From positions 1 through 9,880 of the forward strand of contig JAAYSB010000176.1 of NCBI GenBank assembly GCA_012518475.1: DNA of 9,880 bases. Direction: 5' to 3'. The position numbers were made by a program, and so were the translations under genes. This stretch comes from Intrasporangiaceae bacterium. GTDB taxonomy: Bacteria > Actinomycetota > Actinomycetes > Actinomycetales > Dermatophilaceae. Positions 1 through 6,851 of this stretch are shown here, piece by piece. Under the pieces are notes generated by a model, which searched no databases, was not told the origin of the DNA, and was given only the letters and a program-made list of their open reading frames with translations. Every line of letters begins with the position of its first letter. Position 1 is the first letter of the stretch.

Positions 1-352
1 CGACGGCGTCATCCGCCGCGAGAGCGATCGAGCCGGAGGCACCGAGGGTGGCATGTCCACAGGTGAGGTGCTCCGCGTGCGTGCGGCGATGAAGCCCATC
101 AGCACGGTTCCGCGCGCCCTGCAGACGGTCGACGTCGCCACGGGAGAGGCCGCAACCGCGATCCACCAGCGATCGGACGTGTGTGCTGTGCCCGCCGCCG
201 GTGTCGTGGCCGAGGCAATGGTCGCCCTCGTCCTCGCCGAATCGTGTCTCGAGAAGTTCGGTGGGGACAGCGTGGCGGAGACAGCCCGGAACCATCGCGC
301 CTACCTCGACGCGATCCCCGGGCTGATGCGGTCGTGGGGTGAGGAGTCGTGA
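1..352 (+). CDS. aroC: Chorismate synthase, C-terminal part (5' end outside the window)
   Basis: Chorismate synthase converts 5-enolpyruvylshikimate-3-phosphate to chorismate, the last step of the cytosolic shikimate pathway, and needs reduced FMN. The reading frame is open from base 2 and gives 116 residues to a TGA at 350-352. Visible family motifs are AGGTEGGMSTGE (residues 11-22 of the fragment), RVRAAMKPISTVPRAL (25-40) and the C-terminal signature RSDVCAVPAAGVVAEA (57-72), followed by LEKFGGDSVAET. These are nearly identical to other actinobacterial AroC proteins. Roughly the first 70% of the protein lies to the left. The stop overlaps the aroK GTG start in the tetranucleotide GTGA, so translation of the two is probably coupled. 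Nothing looks broken in the part seen. Confidence 0.97.
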   Translation, partial: DGVIRRESDRAGGTEGGMSTGEVLRVRAAMKPISTVPRALQTVDVATGEAATAIHQRSDVCAVPAAGVVAEAMVALVLAESCLEKFGGDSVAETARNHRAYLDAIPGLMRSWGEES

Positions 353-867
353 GCGGGCTGCGCTGTGTGCTCATTGGACCGATGGGGGTGGGCAAGAGCA
401 CCGTGGGCAGACTCGTGGCCGAGCGGCTCGGCCTGCCCTTCATCGATGGCGACGCCGCCGTCGTGGCGCACGATGGTCGCGAGATCCGTGACATCTTCGT
501 CGACGAGGGGGAGCCGTACTTCCGGGCCCTCGAGCGGGACCTCACGCTCGGACTCCTGGCCGACCAGAGTGGCGTCCTCGCTGTCGGCGGTGGCGCCCCG
601 ATGAACCCGGACGTGGCCGCCGCCCTGGAGGGGCTGCCGGTCGTCTTCCTCGACGTCGGGATCGCCGATGCCGCCAAGCGGATCGGCTTCGACACGGCTC
701 GCCCGCTTCTGGCCGTGAACCCCCGCGCATCCTGGATCCGGATGATGAACGAGCGCCGCGAGACCTATGAGCGACTCGCCCGTTGGCGTGTCGACACGGT
801 CGGGCGGGAGGCGGAGGATGTCGCCAACGAGATCGCCGGCCTGCTGAGCGAAGTGGGGATCCAGTGA
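349..867 (+). CDS. aroK: Shikimate kinase
   Basis: This enzyme phosphorylates shikimate at the 3-hydroxyl using ATP, in the cytosol. The 172-residue product is a normal family length. A P-loop, GPMGVGKST, sits at residues 10-18. The FIDGD motif (31-35) supplies two Asp residues, and D35 corresponds to the shikimate-binding D34 of the M. tuberculosis enzyme. R59, the Gly triplet 80-82, R118 of the RPLL lid motif and R137 match known shikimate- and nucleotide-binding positions with a constant shift of one. Start: GTG at 349, overlapping the aroC stop, with GAGGAG at 341-346 as a close ribosome binding site. The stop overlaps the aroB start, again as GTGA. The product of aroB, two steps earlier in the pathway, is encoded next, so this is one aro operon. 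The active site looks intact. Confidence 0.96.
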   Translation: MSGLRCVLIGPMGVGKSTVGRLVAERLGLPFIDGDAAVVAHDGREIRDIFVDEGEPYFRALERDLTLGLLADQSGVLAVGGGAPMNPDVAAALEGLPVVFLDVGIADAAKRIGFDTARPLLAVNPRASWIRMMNERRETYERLARWRVDTVGREAEDVANEIAGLLSEVGIQ

Positions 868-1994
868 CTCCCGTCCCGCAGCACGTCGCCGCCGGCGGCG
901 CCACAGCGATCTCGGTCGGGGGCGAGTACGACGTCGTCGTCGGCCGGGACATCCTGCCCCGGCTCGCAGCGCTCGTCCCGAAGGGCGCCGGACAGGGCCT
1001 GGTGGTCCACCCGCCGACGCTGCGCTCCCTGGCCGCGCGGTGCGCGGCGATACTGTCCCAGCAGGGCCTGAAGGTCCAGCTCCACGAGGTCCCCGACGCC
1101 GAGTCGGCGAAGACAGCGCAGACGCTCGTCGAGCTGTGGGACCTCCTCGGCCGAGAGGCCTTCACCCGCTCCGACATCATCGTCGGGGTCGGTGGGGGAA
1201 CCGTGACCGACCTGTCCGGCTTCGTCGCCGCCACCTGGCTGCGGGGCGTCGCCGTCGTCCAGGTGCCGACCACGGTGCTCGCCATGGTCGACGCGGCAGT
1301 GGGCGGCAAGACCGGGATCAACACGGCCGCCGGGAAGAACCTCGTCGGCGCCTTCCACCCACCGGCTGCGGTCCTCTGCGACCTCGCCACCCTCGACAGC
1401 CTCCCCGCCGCCGACGTGCGCGCCGGACTCGCCGAGATCGTCAAGGGCGGGTTCATCGCCGACCCGGCGATTCTCCGCCTCATCGAGGCCGATCCGGACG
1501 AGTGTCTCAACGTCCGAGGGCCGGTCCTTCGCGAGCTCATCGAGCGCAAGATCGCCGTCAAGGCCACTGTCGTCGCCGAGGACCTGCGCGAGTCGTGGCT
1601 CCGGGAGATCCTCAACTACGGCCACACCCTCGGGCACGCGATCGAGCAGGTCGAGGACTATCGGATCCGGCACGGCGAGGCGATCAGTGTCGGCCTGGTC
1701 TTCGCCGCCGAGCTAGCCCATGCAGCCGGCCTCATCGATGCCGACCTGGTCACCAGACACCGCCGTGTTCTGGAGTCTCTGGGGCTTCCCACGACGGACC
1801 ACTGGTCCGACACCGACGCGAAGACGCGTTTCGACGCACTCCTGGAGGCGATGCGGCGCGACAAGAAGAGCCGTGGCGCCCGGTTGCGGTTCGTCGTCCT
1901 CGACGGTCTGGGATCGGTGACCCGGCTGGAGGGCCCGTCCGAGGACCAGCTGCGCGACGCATACCGACGCGTGGCGAAGCGTCAGCGCCCCTGA
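864..1994 (+). CDS. aroB: 3-dehydroquinate synthase
   Basis: AroB cyclises DAHP to 3-dehydroquinate, the second step of the shikimate pathway, using NAD+ and a divalent metal (normally zinc). The product is 376 residues, typical for bacterial AroB. The NAD-binding GVGGGT is at 108-113, followed by TDLSGFVAATWLRG and VPTTVLAMVDAAVGGKTGIN. Expected metal ligands are E191 (in AEIVKGG, with K194), H254 (in NYGHTLGH) and H270 (in RHGEAIS). The frame is open upstream to 783, but those codons lie inside aroK. GTG at 864, in the GTGA overlap with the aroK stop, gives a family-like N terminus and is chosen. AAGTGGGG at 851-858 could be a weak ribosome binding site. It is the last gene of the visible aro operon. 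A type II dehydroquinase (aroQ), often next in actinobacteria, is not here. Confidence 0.96.
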   Translation: MTPVPQHVAAGGATAISVGGEYDVVVGRDILPRLAALVPKGAGQGLVVHPPTLRSLAARCAAILSQQGLKVQLHEVPDAESAKTAQTLVELWDLLGREAFTRSDIIVGVGGGTVTDLSGFVAATWLRGVAVVQVPTTVLAMVDAAVGGKTGINTAAGKNLVGAFHPPAAVLCDLATLDSLPAADVRAGLAEIVKGGFIADPAILRLIEADPDECLNVRGPVLRELIERKIAVKATVVAEDLRESWLREILNYGHTLGHAIEQVEDYRIRHGEAISVGLVFAAELAHAAGLIDADLVTRHRRVLESLGLPTTDHWSDTDAKTRFDALLEAMRRDKKSRGARLRFVVLDGLGSVTRLEGPSEDQLRDAYRRVAKRQRP

Positions 1995-2031
1995 CTCGAG
2001 CCGGTCGGCTGTGCCGGGCCCCGGCGAGCGT

Positions 2032-2087
2032 ACAGGCTGTTCTGCAGGATGAGGCGCCATAACGCCTGATCCTGCGAGGAAGCCTGT
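2032..2087. terminator. Two-tier hairpin between convergent genes, possible bidirectional terminator
   Basis: The inner inverted repeat pairs 2044-2056 with 2063-2075: 13 positions, one G-G mismatch (2051/2068), 6-base loop CCATAA. An outer 7-base repeat (ACAGGCT at 2032-2038, AGCCTGT at 2081-2087) encloses it with a 5-base internal loop on each side. It lies 37 bases after the aroB stop and 40 bases past the end of the convergent phospholipase D-like gene, where termination is expected on both strands. There is no T tract on either side. That does not exclude a terminator in high-GC actinobacteria, but it makes the call tentative. Confidence 0.55.
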
Positions 2088-2127
2088 CCGGTGGTCCCCA
2101 GCGCCGGTCGGGAACGCTGTGGCCGCC

Positions 2128-3861
2128 TCAGTCGGGGCGGGCGAGGTCCTCGAGGTCGTCGTCCTGGGTGATCGTGCCGTCGGGGTCGATGATCCCGTAG
2201 AGAGCGTCGCCGATGAGGCGCTCGGCGCGGGAGAGCTCAGGCGGTCCGAGCCGGCGCAGACGACCGGGTGGGCGGGAGGCCGTCCCGGCCCGCTCCATGC
2301 CGGCCGACGCGGCATCTGCGACGCGCTGACGGTGCCGACGGCGGGTGGCGGGAAGGTGTCGGCGGCGGTTGCGGGCGCGAGCGGCGGCGCGACGCAGCCG
2401 GCCGGGCGCTTCGTCGGCGCCGGCGGCGAACCACGCGTCGAGGTCGTCCGCGCAGGCGAGCAGCGCCTCGAACAGCTCATCCGGGTCGTCGGGGACGTCC
2501 TCCTCGTCGACGCCCAGGTGCTCGGCACACAGGGCGCGCCGGAGCCGGAGGGGGAAGGCGTCGGCCGGTGCCGCGTCCTCCGGACCCAGGTCGTCGAGAC
2601 GCTGATCCATGACGGCACAGGCGATCTCGGAGTCGCTGGACCATGAGCGGCGGTTGAAGTTGTCCGATCCGACACTGGCCCACCGGTCGTCGATGATGCA
2701 GATCTTCGAGTGGACATACACCGGGAGGCCGAGCTCGTTCGTCAGGCTGAAGACAGCGACCCTGTCGCCACCGGCAGCGAGGATCGGCTCCAGGGCGAGG
2801 AGACGGGCGTTGAGCTCAGCCGTCCGTCCGGGCACCGCATCCACGTCAGGGACCTCGGGAAGGACGAGGACGAGGCGCAGTCCGGGGGTGTCGCGCAGCG
2901 CGGTCGCGAAGTGCTCGCCGACCTCACGGCCCCAGAGGTACTGGTCCTCGACATAGACCAGGTGTCGGGCGTTGGCCATCGCCTTGGCGTTGCCGTGGAC
3001 GATGCTCCGTTCCCCGTCCGGGGCGAAGTCGTAGCCCTTGGGCAGGATCGGGGGATAGGTGCGAACCACCTGCACCGCTTCGTGCCCGTCGGCGACGGGC
3101 TCCGGGGGAGGCCACTGCTCACCGAGAGGCTTCGGGTCCTGGTCCTCGGCCTGCAGCCATGACGTCAGCCGTCGGCCGGGGTTGAGCGTGAGCGGGGTGC
3201 TGTCCTCCCAGCGCTCGCGGAAGGTCGTCTCGACGTCGTGGACGGCCGGCCCCTGGATCGCGACCTGGACGTCGTGCCACGCGGGTCGGGGACCGTACTC
3301 AGCGGCGACCTTCAGGGCCTGCTCGTCACCGAGGTGCTGGTCGTCGTCGCGTCGGCTGTGGCACAGGTCGATGCCCCCGACGAAGGCGATGTCGCGGGAC
3401 TGCTCGCCGCGGTGACGCAGGACGACGAACTTCTGGTGGTGCGACCCGGCGGTGCGCACCCGCATGTCGCGCAGGCACTGGCCCCCGGCCTCCTCGATCT
3501 TCTGCCCGAGAACGAAGGCCCGCTCGGAGTGGAAGCCGAGCTTGCGCCAGTGTGAGCGCCACAGCAGGCCACGGACATCGACCCCGCGCCCGAGCGCGTC
3601 CACGAGCAGGTCGACGAGGGTGTCCTTGTCGTCCGTGAGCCACTGGTCGGGGTCGCCTCGCCAGTCGACGAAGTAGACCCGGTCGCCCTCGCTCATCGCG
3701 GTGATCCGCTCAGCGAGCTCGGCGAAGTAGGGGGCGCCGTGGACGAGGGGCCGGACATGGTTGCCGTCGCTCCAGGCGCGTTCTCCCTCGCGGACGGCGT
3801 CGATGGCGGTATGCGGGTTCTCCCGCTCCTGCGGGCTGAGGAACCAGTCGGTGAGCGACAC
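2128..3861 (-). CDS. Phospholipase D/cardiolipin synthase-family protein with two HKD motifs
   Basis: The PLD superfamily cleaves or transfers phosphodiester bonds, usually in phospholipids, through a His of each of two HxK motifs. Numbered from GTG 3861, the product is 577 residues. The first motif is HHQKFVVLR (HxK = H142, K144), followed by FVGGIDL. The second is the full VHSKICIID (H384, K386, D391), followed by SVGSDNFNRRS. The first motif has Arg (R149) where Asp is usual. I see no signal peptide or membrane segment, so the protein is probably cytosolic or peripheral. The C-terminal third has a markedly Arg/Ala-rich stretch (about 496-530) and an acidic end. Start: in-frame TTG at 3885 adds 8 residues. 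GTG at 3861 is preferred because the product then begins just before the DWFLSPQERENP segment, which I believe is typical of this group. Neither start has a well-spaced ribosome binding site. The gene opposes both neighbours. The substrate cannot be told from sequence. Confidence 0.87.
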   Translation of the reverse strand: MSLTDWFLSPQERENPHTAIDAVREGERAWSDGNHVRPLVHGAPYFAELAERITAMSEGDRVYFVDWRGDPDQWLTDDKDTLVDLLVDALGRGVDVRGLLWRSHWRKLGFHSERAFVLGQKIEEAGGQCLRDMRVRTAGSHHQKFVVLRHRGEQSRDIAFVGGIDLCHSRRDDDQHLGDEQALKVAAEYGPRPAWHDVQVAIQGPAVHDVETTFRERWEDSTPLTLNPGRRLTSWLQAEDQDPKPLGEQWPPPEPVADGHEAVQVVRTYPPILPKGYDFAPDGERSIVHGNAKAMANARHLVYVEDQYLWGREVGEHFATALRDTPGLRLVLVLPEVPDVDAVPGRTAELNARLLALEPILAAGGDRVAVFSLTNELGLPVYVHSKICIIDDRWASVGSDNFNRRSWSSDSEIACAVMDQRLDDLGPEDAAPADAFPLRLRRALCAEHLGVDEEDVPDDPDELFEALLACADDLDAWFAAGADEAPGRLRRAAARARNRRRHLPATRRRHRQRVADAASAGMERAGTASRPPGRLRRLGPPELSRAERLIGDALYGIIDPDGTITQDDDLEDLARPD

Positions 3862-3913
3862 CCTTCCATCATGTCGGATGGGCAACCCGTCGGGAGCAGC
3901 CCCCGGGCCCCGT

Positions 3914-3919
3914 TAGGAT
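3914..3919 (+). promoter_or_regulatory. Candidate -10 element of the efp promoter
   Basis: TAGGAT fits the actinobacterial TANNNT -10 consensus and lies about 95 bases before the efp start, in the 128-152 base divergent gap between the phospholipase D-like gene and efp. No convincing -35 hexamer is seen 16-18 bases upstream. It would give a leader of nearly 90 bases. For the divergent gene, a weak CATGAT (complement of 3868-3873) sits 6 bases before GTG 3861. This gap holds no other gene. Confidence 0.4.
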
Positions 3920-4013
3920 GGTGCAGATCCCCAGTTCTTCCATCGGTGGTCCGGCGTGCCCGTTCGTGGGGGCGGGTCCACCCGATGAGCGATGACGAAA
4001 GTGAAGACGCCTC

Positions 4014-4574
4014 GTGGCAACGACGAACGACCTCAAGAACGGCATGGTCCTCAAGATCGACGGTCAGCTGTGGACCGTGATGGAGTTCCAGCACGTCAAG
4101 CCCGGCAAGGGCCCGGCCTTCGTGCGCACCAAGATCAAGAACGTCACCTCCGGCAAGACCATCGACAAGACCTTCAACGCCGGCGTCAAGGTCGAGACGA
4201 GCAACGTCGACAAGCGCACTATGCAGTACCTGTACAACGACGGCACGAACTACGTCTTCATGGAGCCGGACACCTACGACCAGGTCGAGGTGAGCCCCGA
4301 CATCGTCGGTGACGCGGCGAACTACATGCTCGAGAACCAGGACGTTCTGGTCGCCCGCCACGAGGGCACGCCGCTCTTCATCGAGCTGCCCGCCTCCGTC
4401 GTTCTGGAGATCACCTACACCGAGCCGGGCCTCCAGGGTGACCGCTCCACCGGCGGCACCAAGCCCGCGACCCTCGAGACCGGCGCGAGCATCCAGGTGC
4501 CGCTCTTCCTCGAGGCCGGCACCAAGGTCAAGGTGGACACCCGCGACGGGTCCTACCTCGGCCGGGTCAGCTGA
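4014..4574 (+). CDS. efp: Translation elongation factor P
   Basis: EF-P binds ribosomes stalled on consecutive prolines, between the P and E sites, and promotes peptide bond formation. The 186-residue product has the normal three-domain length. The N terminus (ATTNDLKNGMVLKIDG), HVKPGKGPAFVR (27-38), and the C-terminal OB-domain signature region (TGGTKPATLETGASIQVPLF, ending DTRDGSYLGRVS) are all clear. The functional loop lysine is K32, flanked by P30 and P34 in a palindromic PGKGP. This is the loop type described for actinobacteria, in which the lysine works unmodified, and no epmA/epmB or other modification gene is seen nearby. Start: GTG at 4014, giving the conserved N terminus; the ribosome binding site is weak (GAAG near 4003). 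nusB follows after 21 bases, the usual actinobacterial pairing. Confidence 0.97.
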   Translation: MATTNDLKNGMVLKIDGQLWTVMEFQHVKPGKGPAFVRTKIKNVTSGKTIDKTFNAGVKVETSNVDKRTMQYLYNDGTNYVFMEPDTYDQVEVSPDIVGDAANYMLENQDVLVARHEGTPLFIELPASVVLEITYTEPGLQGDRSTGGTKPATLETGASIQVPLFLEAGTKVKVDTRDGSYLGRVS

Positions 4575-4595
4575 CCTCGGACCGCGAGATCTGTC

Positions 4596-5009
4596 ATGGC
4601 TGCACGCACCAAGTCGCGCAAGCGTGCCATCGACCTGCTCTTCGAGGCCGAGCAGCGCCAGGTCAACGTGCTCGGCCTGCTGCGTGACCGCCTCGCCACG
4701 CCGGTGACCGAGGCACGCCTCAACGAGTACACGGTCACGCTGATCGAGGGCGTCGTCGAGCACTGGACCGACATCAACGACGCCATCACGACGTATGCGC
4801 AGGGCTGGTCGCTCGAGCGCATGCCGGCGGTCGACCGGGCCATCCTCCGGCTCGGTGCCTTCGAGGTGCTCTACTCCGAGGAGGTGCCCGAGCCCGTGGC
4901 CATCAGCGAGGCCGTCCAGCTCGCGACGGAGCTGTCGACCGACGACTCCCCGAAGTTCGTCAACGGCGTCCTCGGTCGGCTCCTCGAGGTCAAGCCGACC
5001 CTGATCTGA
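4596..5009 (+). CDS. nusB: Transcription antitermination factor NusB
   Basis: NusB pairs with NusE (ribosomal protein S10), binds boxA RNA and supports antitermination of rRNA operons. The product is 137 residues, within the family range. The basic N terminus ARTKSRKRAIDLLFEAEQ (residues 3-20) is the Arg/Lys-rich boxA-binding helix followed by the conserved ALQLLYQ-like segment. The middle has WSLERMPAVDRAILRLGAFE, and the C terminus has VAISEAVQLATELSTDDSPK and FVNGVLGRL, all hallmarks of NusB. Start: ATG at 4596, 21 bases after the efp stop. No strong ribosome binding site is visible (only GAG at 4586-4588), so translation may depend on read-in from efp. The next gene begins 15 bases downstream. 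Confidence 0.96.
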   Translation: MAARTKSRKRAIDLLFEAEQRQVNVLGLLRDRLATPVTEARLNEYTVTLIEGVVEHWTDINDAITTYAQGWSLERMPAVDRAILRLGAFEVLYSEEVPEPVAISEAVQLATELSTDDSPKFVNGVLGRLLEVKPTLI

Positions 5010-5024
5010 GACGGGCTGAGCATC

Positions 5025-6185
5025 GTGACCCGCCACGGCGTACGCCTGAGCCTGACGGCCGTCCGGTATGCGACGCGCGGCGACCTCGATCAGCTCACCG
5101 AGCTCGAGCGCGAGGCTGACGAGCAGTTCCGCCCTCTCTGGACCGGGAGCGGTCAGGCCTGGGAGAGGTGGCCGGACCCGACACCTGGTGCCGACCGTGC
5201 CGCAACACCGGGATTCGTCCTCGCGGCCGGCGATCCACTTCTCGGGTTCGCACACGTCCTCGACCGGACCGGCAGCGGCGGCCGGGATGAGGACGGTCCG
5301 GAACGAGGGGGGCGTGTCCGGATGCACCTCGACCAGATCGCTGTTCGTCCGTCAGCCCAGGGGAGGGGCGTCGGGGAGATGCTCCTGCGGGCCGCCATGG
5401 GGGCCGCGCTCGATCGCGGGGCCGCTGAGCTGACGCTCATGACCTATGCGGACGTGCCCTGGAACGGCCCCTGGTACGCGAGGCAGGGGTTCGTCGAGGT
5501 GACTGAGGAGAGCCACCCGGACCTGTGGGCCGAGCTCGAGCACTTCCGTGCCGTCGAGGACGGTCTCGGGCTGCCCGCGGCAGGGCGCAGGATCGCGATG
5601 GCAGTTCCCCTCGCTGACGAGCCAACCCCGCTTCCCGCCGTGAGCGTCATCCCGGTGCGTGAGCGCGACGGCGTGCTCGAGGTCTTCGTCCAGCACCGGG
5701 CCCACACGATGGACTTCGTCCCCGGGGCGGTGGTCTTCCCCGGAGGCAGGGTCGACCCGCAGGACTCCACCACGGCGGAGCGACTCGGAATCGATGTCAC
5801 CCAGGCCTGCGGCGTTCGCGAGGTCGCCGAGGAGACCGGTGCCGTCATCGACCCCGCCGACCTCGTGCCCTGGGACCGGTGGATCACCCCGATCGGGTAT
5901 CCCAAGCGGTTCGACGTCTTCTTCTATGTCCTGCCCGTTGCCGACGGGGCCGAGTTCGCGCATACGACGGGCGAGGCGGTCCGCTCGGAGTGGACGCCGG
6001 TGCGCGATCTCGTTGTTGCGGTCGAGTCCGGGGACCTGGCGATGGTGGCGCCGACCCGGACGATCGTCGACGAGCTCAGCGCCCTCGGCTCGCTGTCGGC
6101 CGTGGTGGGGCTAAGCCCGGATGTGGGACCGGTCGACCATGATCTGGCCGCGCCCCGTCCTCGTCGGGCTAGATTCGCACCATGA
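5025..6185 (+). CDS. Fusion of a GNAT-type acetyltransferase and a Nudix hydrolase
   Basis: One uninterrupted frame encodes 386 residues with two enzyme domains. Residues about 12-195 look like a GNAT acyl-CoA-dependent N-acetyltransferase. Motif A is IAVRPSAQGRGVGEMLL, with Q112-G117 as the acetyl-CoA pyrophosphate-binding turn, and a later WYARQGFVEV is typical of motif B. Residues about 205-365 are a Nudix hydrolase: FPGGRVDP (G240, G241) then REVAEETG (R265, E266, E269, E270), the metal-binding half of the Nudix box. The distance from G241 to R265 is about 10 residues longer than the canonical box. With WDRWITPIGYPKRFD this resembles the insertion-type NUDT19-like group. The substrates of either half are unknown. 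Start: GTG at 5025 with GACGGG upstream. It is spaced 15 bases from nusB, so probably co-transcribed. Its TGA overlaps the next ATG (ATGA). Confidence 0.87.
   Translation: MTRHGVRLSLTAVRYATRGDLDQLTELEREADEQFRPLWTGSGQAWERWPDPTPGADRAATPGFVLAAGDPLLGFAHVLDRTGSGGRDEDGPERGGRVRMHLDQIAVRPSAQGRGVGEMLLRAAMGAALDRGAAELTLMTYADVPWNGPWYARQGFVEVTEESHPDLWAELEHFRAVEDGLGLPAAGRRIAMAVPLADEPTPLPAVSVIPVRERDGVLEVFVQHRAHTMDFVPGAVVFPGGRVDPQDSTTAERLGIDVTQACGVREVAEETGAVIDPADLVPWDRWITPIGYPKRFDVFFYVLPVADGAEFAHTTGEAVRSEWTPVRDLVVAVESGDLAMVAPTRTIVDELSALGSLSAVVGLSPDVGPVDHDLAAPRPRRARFAP
6170..6175 (+). promoter_or_regulatory. Candidate -10 element giving a leaderless TM2 mRNA
   Basis: TAGATT matches TANNNT and ends 6 bases before the ATG at 6182. 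This is the spacing that puts the transcription start at or next to the A of the start codon, as in leaderless actinobacterial mRNAs. It lies within the last codons of the GNAT-Nudix gene. No clear -35 is seen. There is also no Shine-Dalgarno sequence before this ATG, which agrees with leaderless translation or coupling to the upstream gene. Confidence 0.5.
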
Positions 6186-6721
6186 GCAGTCCATCTCACT
6201 ACGGGTCGGAACCGGACGACCCCCGTGACGGCCGGGTGCCACCGCCCGCGCCCTACGGCGATCCTCCGCCACCGCCGCCGGCGTACGGACCGCAGGACCA
6301 CAACCCCTACGGGCCCCCTCCTGCCTACGGCCAGGATCTCCAGCAGCCCTACCCGCCCCCGCCGCCCCCGGTCTATGGGCAGTACCCGCAGCAGCCCTAC
6401 GGACAGCTGCCGGCGTACGGGATGCCCTACGGCCCGCCGGCGGAGCAGAAGTCCTTCGTCGTCACCTGGCTGCTCTCGCTCTTCCTCGGCGTCTTCGGGG
6501 CGGACCGCTTCTACCTCGGCAAGAGCGGCACGGCACTGCTCAAGCTCTTCACCTGTGGCGGGGCCGGGCTCTGGTACCTCGTCGACCTCATCATCCTGCT
6601 CACGGGAAGCATGCGGGACATCCGCGGGGCAGCGCTGACGGGCTACGAGGAGAACAAGAAGGTCGCCTGGATCGTCACGGCGGTCTTCATTCTCATCAGC
6701 ATCGGCGGCAACGCCGGCTGA
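6182..6721 (+). CDS. TM2-domain membrane protein with a Pro/Tyr/Gly-rich N-terminal tail
   Basis: The 179-residue product starts with a low-complexity tail (residues 1-88) rich in Pro, Tyr and Gly, holding eight PxYG-like units (PYG or YG after one variable residue, between about 23 and 84). A TM2 domain follows: hydrophobic helix 91-106, the conserved turn DRFYLG (108-113), and a second helix about 124-142 ending at LLTG. A third hydrophobic segment (161-176) ends the protein, so three helices are predicted. No signal peptide is seen and the tail is probably cytoplasmic. TM2 proteins are widespread and mostly of unknown function. Proline-rich tails of this type are common in actinobacterial membrane proteins, and many Pro runs would make translation EF-P dependent, an interesting match with efp upstream. 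Start: ATG at 6182, overlapping the previous stop. Confidence 0.92.
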   Translation: MSSPSHYGSEPDDPRDGRVPPPAPYGDPPPPPPAYGPQDHNPYGPPPAYGQDLQQPYPPPPPPVYGQYPQQPYGQLPAYGMPYGPPAEQKSFVVTWLLSLFLGVFGADRFYLGKSGTALLKLFTCGGAGLWYLVDLIILLTGSMRDIRGAALTGYEENKKVAWIVTAVFILISIGGNAG

Positions 6722-6778
6722 CACGCCGCCTCTCCCTGCTCATGGGTGGAGTTCCGGTCGTGGGAGTGGCCCGCCCTC

Positions 6779-6828
6779 CACCCACGACGCCGTGCAGCGA
6801 GGCGAGCGCGCTGGCACCCACGACGCCG
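6779..6828. repeat. 14-base direct repeat pair
   Basis: CACCCACGACGCCG occurs at 6779-6792 and again at 6815-6828, exactly 36 bases apart start to start. The sequence between the copies is GC-rich and has no other obvious order. It may be a small duplication or a pair of protein-binding sites; nothing further can be said. Confidence 0.6.
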
Positions 6829-6851
6829 AGCCTGATCCGCTCGCGCTCGAT

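Noticed and set aside
783..863. Upstream extension of aroB to 783
   Set aside because: The added codons lie inside aroK and encode no AroB-like residues; GTG 864 fits the overlap pattern.
542..1673. Two long minus-strand frames opposite aroK/aroB
   Set aside because: They overlap clear aro genes, and their composition (Arg/Ser or Asp/Gly-rich) is that of antisense frames.
2119..2646. 175-codon + strand frame opposite the PLD-like gene
   Set aside because: The minus-strand frame contains both HKD motifs; this one is its mirror.
4575..4595. Small CTCG/CGAG hairpin between efp and nusB
   Set aside because: Only four pairs; too weak for a terminator and the genes are probably co-transcribed.
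3693..5327. A 544-codon minus-strand open frame across efp and nusB
   Set aside because: It runs antisense to two certain genes and has low-complexity Val/Leu/Gly/Asp composition typical of frames opposite high-GC genes.
6743..6784. Inverted repeat TGGGTGGAG/CTCCACCCA as terminator of the TM2 gene
   Set aside because: The loop is 24 bases with competing pairings and no T tract, so I mention it in the gap entry but do not call it.
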